From Theristus sp. LFF4_11 (lineage: Eukaryota > Nematoda > Chromadorea > Monhysterida > Xyalidae): a stretch of 64,000 nt of DNA. The stretch lies in contig JASANC010000238.1 of assembly GCA_030248135.1 (NCBI GenBank), positions 62,001 to 126,000 on the forward strand. The letters run 5' to 3'. The position numbers and the translations under genes were made by a program. Position 1 is the stretch's first letter. Each line of letters begins with the position of its first letter. Below are positions 22,073 through 32,166 of the stretch, one piece after another. A model generated the notes under the pieces. That model had not been told where the DNA came from and did no database searches. It saw only the letters and a list, made by a program, of their open reading frames with translations.

Positions 22073-22543
22073 CATAGTTGTTCCAGAGCCGAGGGGTTGG
22101 GGGGGGCCGATATAGATAGCTGGAGCAAATTTTCCAGACAGATAGATAGCTGGAAAATTTTGGGGGGGCCGCGGGGGGGCCATGTGACTTTGGGGGGGGG
22201 GCCGGTCAAAATTTTGAAATTTGATAGATAGATAGCTAAAACGCTAAAGGCTATAAAAACAGCAAAATAAAGCTAAAAATAAACCAAAAATCAAGTATAA
22301 ACGCATATTTTACCTAAAATTAGCGAAATTTTCAAGAATTACGAGCAAAAATGGTCAATTTTGGTCAAAAATTGACTCATTTTATGTCTTCGAAGACAAA
22401 AATATTCAGATAGATAGCTGGCTGAGAAATTTTTTTGGATAGATAATAGCTGAGCCGAAAAAACCTGTTTGATAGAGATAGATTCAAAAATTTGTGGGGG
22501 GGGGGGGCCGGCCCCCCCCAGGCCCCCCCCTAGAACAACTATG
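22073..22543. mobile_element. Second copy of the 21211-21688 element
   Basis: Same ends (CATAGTTGTTCCAGAGCC, TAGAACAACTATG), same orientation, about 95 percent alike by eye. No clear target duplication, which suggests it moved as part of a larger local duplication or that one flank was replaced by the adjoining hairpin. Confidence 0.75.
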
Positions 22544-22670
22544 CCTACAACGACTCATTACAAGCAACCTCAGATCAAAAATCAAAAAAAATCACTTTCA
22601 AGAATACACATTCTTAAAAGTGATTTTTTTGATTTTTGATCTGAGGTTGCTTGTAATGAGTCGTTGTAGG
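22544..22670. repeat. Near-perfect 127-bp hairpin
   Basis: Left arm CCTACAACGACTCATTACAA and on through CAGATCAAAAATC is matched by the right arm ending TTGTAATGAGTCGTTGTAGG. Arms are about 58 nt with very few mismatches and a loop of about 10 nt. It starts exactly where the preceding element ends. Confidence 0.85.
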
Positions 22671-24199
22671 TTCCTAATCCTAAACCTAATCCTAATCCTA
22701 AGCCAAGCCTTTTTGATAAGGTGAAAATGGTCAATTTAGTTTTTGCATTTTTTTCTTTCCTGTGTTATGGAGGAGGAGCACCGGAACTGCAGATGCAGCT
22801 GTTTTAATAATGATGCATTACGAAATCCCGATTTTTTTAAATTAAGAAAAAAATTATTTTTTTGACAATTTCTACTTTCGGCAAAGATCGCCGAGCAAAA
22901 TTCAGAAACCGATGGAAGTTATTGGTTTCATGAGCTAGTTAATGGACTAAACAGCAGTAAATAACCTTATTTTTACGCTTCAAATGTAAAGAAAACTGCT
23001 TGTCAACTCTTGGCTGTTGCCTATTTGTCGTCTCGAAGAAGCGCGGTGTTATCCATCAACAACAACGTGATCATGAACCAGCGCGTTTACCCCCTGGTGT
23101 GGTTGCCCCCTCGTGTGGTGGGGGAGGGGGCTGACCCTGTTGTATGGTCTTTTCATGCGAAAGGAGTCCGAACATACAGTAGTTCGAACGTTAAATAAAA
23201 TACAATAATGTTTTTTGCACAACAGAGAGTCTGATCAGTTTTGTTTTTTGTTTTTTTTTTATTTTCTGACATCAATCTGCCGTCAGAGTAATGTGCATTC
23301 AGTATACTGCTGAGCTGATTTCAAATTGCCGTACATCCGTGAAACATTTTCCCGTTCTGCGAGTGCAAATGCATTCCACGGAACGTTCAACAAGAAAAAT
23401 AACAGTGTGCCACTGACTGAAGTCCACAGTCGTGCGGTCAGGCTTGTTTTAGGAACAACAGCACAGTATGTCAGCCGCAAATTTAGTAACAATTCAGTAA
23501 CAAAGCAACGCTCGGTGAACAATTGACAAATAAAACTTTTTCTTAAAACATGCAAACACCTTTTCCCAAATTCTGAAAAAAAGAAAATATGGTACTGCAT
23601 TTGTAAAGGTAAACAACAATCAACAATCGGACATCATATCGATGCGTCACACACATAGGTTCTAACAAACGAACCACGATACATGATTTATTGCGGTATT
23701 CGCTGTTCGCACGTCCAAGATAGTGGAATCACATAGTGCCAGATTCCTTCCTGAAACATTTTGAAAACGTCGCCAGATATTTTTTAACCCGTACATATTT
23801 TGTCGGGATAGAATTAAACAATGCAGCCACAAACATTGTGGAGGATTAGGGGAGATTTTTTAATACTAAAAGAACAACGTTTTTGCTTTTAAATTTTGTC
23901 CTCAAACTTTAGCAGGTGTATAGCAAGCTTGGAAGCAACGTTTTCTCAGCACCAGCCGTAAAACAAAAAAAAACTGGCTGGGCTGGTCCTGGTGGGTCCT
24001 CCTGGTGTGATGTTTCTGACAACATTATTTGTTGTGTCTCTAATGTTTTTCACACTCTTTTCATCACGTTGAACAGAATGTGAACATATTATTGTGCGAC
24101 ATGTAAAAAATATCTGACGATGAATTTTGAATTTGGATGAGGAACTTGTTCCGTAAAGTGAGTCACGTCGCGAAGAAGAAAGAAAAAAAGCAACAAAAC
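22671..24199. other. Intergenic, no supported gene
   Basis: AT-rich sequence between the hairpin and the SOAT stop codon. A short TTAGGATTAGG-like stretch (reverse: CCTAATCCTAATCC) lies at about 22675-22700. The open frame at 23010-23198 has no family match and no flanking splice logic. Nothing else seen. Confidence 0.5.
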
Positions 24200-27100
24200 T
24201 CAACGCACATAGACGGGCTGGCAGTTCTGTCGCGCATACCACTCGCGAGAATACATTGCTAGAAAGAGACCATTGCCAAAGCACAGATTCGCGAACATCC
24301 ACACGTTCCAGCCGTTGTCCATGCGCACCACTCGCGATAGAAAGAACAGCATTGCTGGAGAAAAAAAACTGTGAAAAGCGAACGCGAAACGGGATGAACC
24401 TAGAGATGTAGCGGTGAAAAAAAAATTTTTATTTATTTTTTTTTAAGTAAAAAAATGAGCTTTTTTTATTTTTTTTATTAAAAATTTTTGAAATTTTTTC
24501 TTTAATGTGCCCTGAAAATGCCGTTTTTGGCATAATTTTTCGAAAGTTCAACAAAAATTTTCTTGAACTTTACCTTGTCACTTAGTCTTCAACGCTGCAG
24601 GTGGTATTCTGGATCGATTTATCGACTGTTTTCAGCCTTGGTGAGTGATGATCGACTCGCGCATTGAAGTACTTGAGCGTCGCAAAGGCTAGTTCAACAA
24701 ATTCCGATGCCGCAAAGGTGAGATAGAAGCAGAGAACTCACATTTATGCATCGTTTTTCAGGATCTCGAAAGGTCGAAATTGCACTGTCTGCCACTGCAA
24801 GCGTAACTTCGTTGGTTTCTCGTTGCTGTTTCGCCTCGTGTCGTCAGCATGATCACACCGGTTTGCTGTTGAATTTGTTTCCGTGTTATTTGAGGTGAAT
24901 TGAGAGGCAAAACACGAGACGTGATGTCGTCGGTGGGAAAATGGGGTCGCCGAAAAGTCTGAAATTTTCACCCTCCTCCCGTATGAGTGGGGGTCATATG
25001 GTAAGTCGGTGGCTCCTCAGATGGTGATATTCGGACTCCCTGAAAAATTCTGAACAACTTTGATTTTTTTTTTAAAAATTTAAAAAAATTATTTTTTTTA
25101 AAAAGAAAAAAAATAGAATTTTTTTGACATCTCTAGATGAACCATACCACAGGGTGTTATAAAACACACAATAAACAAAACTCCATCGCTAGTTTGATTA
25201 AATACAAGAAGTTCGCTGTTTGCGGTTTGCAATTCCGTACATGTGAAAGAAACGAACGCTTCAAAGTATTTCGGTCAAGAGATATGACGTCATTTCAATC
25301 TGCACGCTAAAAAGAAATGTCCCGCCACGTGTCCATACCCGTGTCCGCCGCCCTGTCCGGACCCGATAAATAACATTTAATTTTTTCGTAAAGACAAAAT
25401 TTTTTAAACTATGCTTCGAATTTATTTTTGGGACACCGCGAGGGACAGGACGCACGTTCGCGGGACACTTCCTTTTCTTTATCGTGTCACACGTTCGAGA
25501 GAGAGAGAGAGAGAGAGAGAAAAAAGCCAATCAACAACAACACACGAACGTCCGCAAGTCCAGTAGAGCGCAAACATGACTGGCACAAACAGACGGAATC
25601 CGGTGATGAACGAGTACTCGTGGGCGAGGGCGGACACGAAGAACACGGCGACCGTACCGTAGACCTTGGCACGACGGACGCTCTGCGGTAGCAGCTGCGA
25701 GCCATGATTGGTGTGTTTATAAAGTTGATAACAAGAGATGAAGTTTCGAATTGGTAAATGCGAAATAAAAAAAACGGCCCGGCCCACTCAGTCCCACCTG
25801 TTACTCCACTCACTCCCACTCACTCACTTACCCTGACCACATCCTTTAGCACGTACTCATACAACCACTCGTAAACGACCAAATTCCAGTCACGATAGAA
25901 ACTGGCCATCCGTTTCGAATTCCACCAATCCTGTTTGCAAAAAAAACATAAAAAGCACAGGAAAAACTATTCCGGAATCCGGATATAACCCAAAAACCGT
26001 GAAAAAAAACTGATTGGTCCACATTTCTTGCCACGGCCACTTCCGTATTTTTATAGGGTCTCTAAACGTCTGAACGCTTAATCAGCACATCGCCAAAGGC
26101 CAAATATGGTCGGGACAACACTTTGCTTCTACATACAAAAACGTATGCTTTACCACTTCGTGTCAAGACCTCTACCGTAACCGTACATTGTAGTAGTGTC
26201 GATCAGCGAATCGCATCAGCTCGCACCACATGTTTCCCCAGTGGTGCACCAGGCCCCAGAAGAGCAGAGCGCACAGCGTCCAGCCGGCAACGCCACACTC
26301 CAAGTTCCAGCGCACGCCAAACGCGAGCGTTGCATGTTCGGGGCCAAAATTCTGCACACGGGTGGCACCAAAGTAGGGTCACGGAGTGGAGACTGACCAA
26401 AAGTGGTCACAGAAACAAAAGACGGTGAGATTTGTCAAAGTCAAACCTGTGATGCGGTAAATAGTCAGCGGATTATAAAATGATAAAAAGTAAGATAAAT
26501 GCAGCCATATTGCGGTTAACCGCAACGGATACGTTACTCAGAACTCCACGGTCACTATTTGTGATTTACGTTGAAACGCAAAGAGAAAATCAACAAACCT
26601 GCAGTCGCTGTTGCACGCAGTAGACCATGATGTAATTCGACGCGACAATGCAACCGAAGCCTTCGGCTAAGTGTCGCCACACTTTGTCCCAGTTGGTTGA
26701 ATGGGTCCTGGTTTTTGTATTTTATATATTTTTTGAAGCACACACAAACGTCTAGAACCACCAATGTATGGATGTGAAACTGGAAATTGGAAACTGATTT
26801 TAAATCACCAACTTCACATTAAAAAAATCCACTACTGGTGAATGTTTTAGCGTGTTTCCAAAAAGAAAAGAAAACCCTTCCCAAAAAAACCTTGGATATT
26901 CATCTCTGTACAGCAACGTGGGCGCCCACAGAAAGTACCAATACTTTTCAAACGGCGGACATATCGTGACGTCATTTGGCAAGAAGGCTGTCGTCGACTC
27001 ATCTGCACACTCAAGTTATGGTTTCTTGTTTGCGAATGTGCTCCTCCACGGTCATACTTTGGTTATTTCCAAGACTGCTTTTGAATCAATTTTCTGCGCG

Positions 27101-30095
27101 GTATGGTCAAAACATCCATGGCACTTGCACTTTCGTCGAAAACGAAACCACTGCACGAGAAAACGCTCTGGCTAAACTAGCCCTTGGCTATTCCTAGTTA
27201 TTCAAAGTTTTGAGAATGATCAGAAACATGTTTCTTGGCGAACTGCATTTTTCGAACACTGTAATTCGTAGAGATGGAACAGTTACACCCATATACTTAT
27301 GTATAAACAGCAGTACCGGTTTCAAGGTCCTCCTTTTTCGCGTGCGCGCGTTTTTTCTGGATTGCAAGAGCCCGCGGCGCGCATTCACGGATGAACGAAT
27401 GCACCTTCATGTAAAGCCGCATCTGAAACAAATGACAGTCAGCAGAACGCTTTTGTTTCCCGCAAAACTGCGTTGTTCATTTTCATTGTTCCGTCCGCTC
27501 AACCACGATAGCTCCGCCTCCAGTCATGAGAGCAACGAACGTCAGTTTGGAATGCGTCCGCAACTTAGGAATCACATTGAAAAAAACAGTCTGCTCGCAA
27601 AGTTTTTTATTATTTTGTTTGAGAAAGTCCGAATGGTATTTTGGTAAGGAATGGACGGTTTGCCAACCTTGTACCACCACCAACCAAATGACGTCAATAT
27701 CACAATTACTAGAACTTTTAAAAGAGCCCCATTTTTGGAGCCCCGCTTTGTCCCAATGAATCAAAGAGTCCGATTTCGATTTCGTCTGCGCCGAAATCGC
27801 TGTCTCCGCAAATTTGGGCAGTTTCGGCAGACATGTTTGAGCAAATGCACACAAAGACCCGATTCCGGAAATGTTGCGCAAAAAATGTCGAAATTCAACC
27901 ACCATATCAAGAACAACCATTGTTGTTGAACCTGTTCACAATTGATGATGAACGAACACGCGGGCTCGAGATCGAAATGCAGAATGAAATACACGGGCGC
28001 ACAGAGGTAGCACAGTAAGTAGAGGCCAGCAAGACACCCGTACGCAACCGAGTGACGCAAATCTGCAAGAAAGAAACGGTGTGAAGTGTTTTTTCTACAG
28101 AAAAATAAAAAAAACAGTGGGGAAAATCGGAGAAAATAACGCAACTTTGGCGCTTAGCTACATTGTATTTAGTCATCTGAACAATCTACACCTGCCAAAC
28201 AACACTTGTTGGTTTCTATTGTGGCGGGGTTGTCGACTGATACCGCAAGCGTGACAAACACTGTTTTTGCGGTTTCGCCAAGTAAAAGCCGTTTTTAAGC
28301 AACTTCCACGGTGCTAACCCTCTAACGAATCAGCGTACATCAGCTCGAAAAAGTTGACCCAACGCTGTTGCATATGTTTCAAATGCAGCCCGGTGCCTCC
28401 GAAACGCTTGTCAAAAAGTTTGCCAAAAGACGACGATTTTTGACAATATTGTTCTAGCGAATCCAGACAAACACACACACACACACCAATCGGCTGGGTG
28501 TGTTCCGTCCAGAATTCGAACATTCGATAGCAACCGACCGACCACGCGAACATGCCACACCACGCGACCATGGTGATCGGCAGTTGTCGGAAATTCCACC
28601 AAATCATGCCCAAGCGGAGGTCGAATCTGGAGGCAAATCGAGATTGAAAGTATGATATGAGATACTAGTTATTGACTATGTTTTGACTTTTGAGTAAACC
28701 ATGTCACCGCTCGTCACCCCGTCATCCCAACAGATTGTTATTCAATAATGAATATGTCGTTCAGTGACGTTTTTTCTCAGTGACATTTTGTTTGAATTTC
28801 ACTTTCATATTTATCGGAGTTTCCTGCTTTTTGCAAAATAAAATGAATGAAATGAAAGTAATATTTCAATGAAAATAATTGACGAGTGACGAATTTTACT
28901 TTAAAAGACGTTTCTGTCTGACCTTCCATTTTCAGTCAACTCGCACAACAACGAGAATACAACCGTGAACGCAAGCACGCCCAGCAAAAAGTTGCGCAAG
29001 GCCTGTGCATGCTGGTTTTCGAGGATTTCGCTGAAATATGAGAAACAAAAATATAATGCGAAAACCGTGGAAATGATAAAGGTTGATGTATACAGTATGT
29101 TCGTTGAAACCTGTTACTTTGTGCTTGCACAATTACACAGAGCTCGCGATTGAAGAATGAACAAGATCGGGTTAAAAAAAAGAAGACATATTAAGCCATA
29201 AGTGTGGGGTGTTCGATTCACATTCGTTCTTCGTGTACTGCAATTCAAAGTTTCGCATACTCTGTATTCTGCGAAGAAAAGGTGACAGATTCAAACAAAG
29301 ATACTATCGACATTGAGCTGTCCTTCTTGTTAAAGTTCTGCGTTACAACTTTTCCTAATACGGTAGTTGATTTTTGCAGTCCGCCAATTATCTCAAAAAG
29401 ATTGAAGAAAACGCAAAAATCCAATTCAGTTTTTACAGTTCAAACAATAAAATCTCACGTGAATAATGACTGTCGCTGTTCGTAAATTTTCTCTTTCAAA
29501 ACATGATTGGTCAGGCCGCGCGGTGCCATTTCGGGACGATGAATTCTAAAAAGTAAAATTGGCAAACTTTAGTGATTTAAAAGATGTCCGAGACTCCGAA
29601 CTCGTGTCTGGTGTCGTGTCCTGTGCCTGTTCCGGTTAGTTACTCGGTTGTCTGGTGTCTGCGCATCAAATTTTCCCGGGACAAAACACGACGCGGGACA
29701 CAGACACGGACACGGCTCGGGACACGCCACCAGAGACCAGACACGAGTTCGGACAGTTTTAGCATGCTATCGTTTTTATTCAGTGTGGTAACTGGAAAAC
29801 TCGCAGTCGTCGATTTTGTCAAAATCATGCCATGCTGATCCATTCCAAACTACAGCTGTAACGAAACCGGAAACGGAAAAGCTTAAAAATTGTGAAAAAA
29901 GTACGTCTCATTGTTGTTCTCCTCGGCCATTGTATCGGATCCATCGGAACCGGAAAGAAATTCATTTTTTTCCTCCTTTAACGAGTGTTTTTCTTTCGCC
30001 TCGCAACTTCGACAAACGATCGTTTCGTCTTCCAGTTGCTCAATCAGCGTCTGTATTCGATCTGACGTGGCTGACTTCAGCTCCGTTTGGAGTTG
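24200..30095 (-). CDS. SOAT: Sterol O-acyltransferase (SOAT/ACAT), 5' end unresolved
   Basis: MBOAT-family ER enzyme that esterifies cholesterol with long-chain acyl-CoA. Twelve phase-matched exons: 30095-29905, 29545-29459, 29030-28923, 28626-28487, 28062-27932, 27422-27317, 26987-26891, 26707-26599, 26351-26187, 25930-25832, 25694-25550, 24354-24200; 1533 nt, 510 aa up to the stop at 24200 (human SOAT1 550 aa). The first exon listed starts inside the N-terminal cytosolic region (QLQTELKSATSD, coiled and acidic), so at least one upstream exon is missing. Landmarks: ELTENGR loop, LEPACSFIINCEQ, MKVHSFIRECAPRAL, FLWAPTLLYRDEYPR, YYNDWWNSKR (the FYxDWWN acyl-CoA motif), VSALAHEYSF with the catalytic His, and the FGNGLFLAMYSREWYARQNC end. 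These favour SOAT over DGAT1. Two tandem acceptors 12 nt apart (25694, 25682) are both in frame. Confidence 0.92.
24401..25135. mobile_element. hAT-like non-autonomous element in last SOAT intron
   Basis: Inverted ends TAGAGATGT and ACATCTCTA are flanked by the exact 8-bp direct repeat GATGAACC (24393-24400 and 25136-25143). The ends are A/T runs; the middle has no transposase frame. The terminal word and 8-bp duplication fit hAT. Confidence 0.85.
25497..25520. repeat. GA microsatellite
   Basis: Twelve GA units in the SOAT intron just downstream of the donor at 25549. Confidence 0.9.
28319..28486 (-). CDS. SOAT: Optional SOAT exon segment
   Basis: Immediately downstream of the exon that ends at 28487, the frame stays open for 168 nt (56 codons) to a second donor (GTTAGC after 28319) with the same phase. 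It would add a loop containing FGKLFDKRFGGTGLHLKHMQ and WVNFFELMYADSLE between two membrane helices. The short form skips from a GT-repeat donor. A third option is an inner acceptor CTAG at about 28456, also in frame. Whether it is used is unknown. Confidence 0.4.
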
Positions 30096-32166
30096 CTGAA
30101 AAATGCTCGAAATGCGTTCATGAATTTTTTCAGTTCTAAATCGTTGTAGTTAGTGTGGCGCTGAAATTGCTTAATTTTTTACGAACGCAAAAAGATGTGC
30201 AATGTGTGCTGCTATGGCATGCTGTTGGAGCTAACGATTTTTCGGTGAATGCCACTTTGAGTCCCTGTTTTGTCTAATAATGTTCTTTCATGAACGCATT
30301 ATTTTCCGTTTGTTTATTAGCTATTTTTGTCTGTCGCGGTTTAAACGTATGTACAATACGCATGAGCTCCTCCGGTGAAACCTAAAACTAGGTATGTACG
30401 TACAGTCGAACTCTAGAGAATCAGCTGATTGGTTGGTGGTCACGTGATGCATGCTTTCTGAGCAAACCAAACTCGTCGCACACTGCAATGCCTGCACAGA
30501 AAGCATGCATCACGCGAACGTCAACCAATCAGCTGATTCCCTATATAATCCAGAGTTCGACTGTAGGTATGTGAAAATACGGCTGATATGCTGCTTTTGA
30601 AATGGGCTTACTGACTTACCAACCAGCTCGATGCAGCGTGAGATTCAATTCATGTGAGCACCAATCTGCTTGACAACTCATTGAACTTTCCAAAAAACAA
30701 AAAGATAAGAATATGAACTTCAAAACCAATCAAAAAAATCCTGAACGCACGCTCAACTGCTGTCGTATTCGTATCGCTGTTGGAGTGTGTCGGCCGCATT
30801 TATGCTGGCGTTCTGACATTTTTCTTGCATAAGCCTGTTTTTTTCTAAAAAAAGACAACAAACAAACAATTTTGTGAAAAAAAAATTGAAAACTAAATTG
30901 AAAGTTGGGACAGCACACAATCTTTTTGTTTTTGTTTTGCTTTGAATGAACAGCCGATCTCAATTTTCCTGTCAATCTCAGTCAAAAGAACGCAAAAACA
31001 GCACATGCGGTTTTAACTAAAAACGTTCTTAGGCCAAATAAAACTCTCCACAGTTCGGCTGTTTTGGCTATTTACAACCAACATCATGCTGGTTGTTGCG
31101 CGCATGTGTGCACAAAAATGCGTGTGCAGCACTCACATGCAATGATAGACACTCAGGAAGATCGCATACAAGTTCGTGACATTGCATGCAGAGTTTCTGC
31201 TGTATTGTTACAGGGTGTGTGTAAGTGACGAACGTTCCAATGAACCCCCTTTGCATGCAAATTGACTTGGCTTGGCTTTTTATGTTTGCATTATCATGGT
31301 TTGTGCTGATTTGTTTTACCCGGTTATCCAGCCAGCCTGCCAGCCATGCACTGAGTTTGAATTTTCAAAAGTCTTCATCGCGGAAAAGGTTCCTGCGAAA
31401 ATTTTGTTTCTGCAATTTTAATTTTTTTGACATCCGCGCAAACTTTTTGATACGTGATTTTGATACGAATCGAGATTTTGATAAAACTGTTCCAAACTGT
31501 CCCAAACACATGCACTGCTGGACTATGCTGCAACAAGTATGTTTGTGTTCACTTTTCTGTCAAATGTGTTGCGGTCTGCAAATAACAGCACAGGGTGTGT
31601 CAGGTAAATAATCTTTGTGTATTTACATAATTACACAAGTGAAATGAGCAACTGGGGTGAGGAGGGGCAACAAAGTGCTCGTCATGAATTTGAATTGAAA
31701 CTTTGAATTGCCGCGCGCTGCAGTAAGCAGTAGTACCGTATCAGACATGTACTGTTCAGTATTAATTGAAAAAACGAATTTAAAAAGTCGGGTTTTTCTG
31801 TTTTTGGTTACTTTTTTCTTTTTTTTTTCTTTTTTATGAGAGCAGCATAGTAAAAGTTTAACAAAAAAACAAAAGGTTCTTCGGCACTTTTTCGTTTCAT
31901 TCATTTTTTTACTCTTTGTTAAAAAGAAACAAAGCAAAGCAAACACTAAATTGGAGGTATTGTTTTGTATTAGGCTTAGGCTTAGGCTCATGTTGGTGAA
32001 GCAATATGGTAATATATGGGCGGCAAATAGCTGTTTTTCTCCAACAGCCAGCAAATTGATCTTTTTCTCTGACAAACAAACCTGGTCACACACACGTGCC
32101 GTCCGTCCCATTCCAGGGTGTATTTTTCGGCTTCTTCGCTTGTTGGTGTTGGTGTCGTTCACCGCA
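30096..32166. promoter_or_regulatory. Divergent 5' region of SOAT and the remodeler
   Basis: SOAT (-) and the EP400/Domino gene (+) point away from each other across about 2 kb, so this span should hold both promoters and the missing SOAT first exon. It contains a MITE (30401-30565) and three TTAGGC units (31970-31987). One candidate SOAT start, MSERQHKCGRHTP on the minus strand near 30820, cannot be joined in phase to 30095. No TATA box I trust. Confidence 0.45.
30401..30565. mobile_element. TACAGTC-family MITE
   Basis: Opens TACAGTCGAACTCTAGAGAATC, closes CAGAGTTCGACTGTA; inner CAGCTGATTGGTTGGTGGTCA and its complement; GCATGC boxes near the centre. Confidence 0.85.

Noticed and set aside
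22073..22543. 8-bp target duplication around the second G-rich element
   Set aside because: Flanks ATGTGAAG and CCTACAAC do not match, unlike the first copy.
23010..23198. Possible small gene, 62 codons
   Set aside because: No homology, no start or splice context, sits in repeat-rich intergenic DNA.
27483..27920. Open minus-strand frame of 145 codons within SOAT
   Set aside because: Falls wholly in the intron between 27932 and 27422; SOAT homology passes directly across it.
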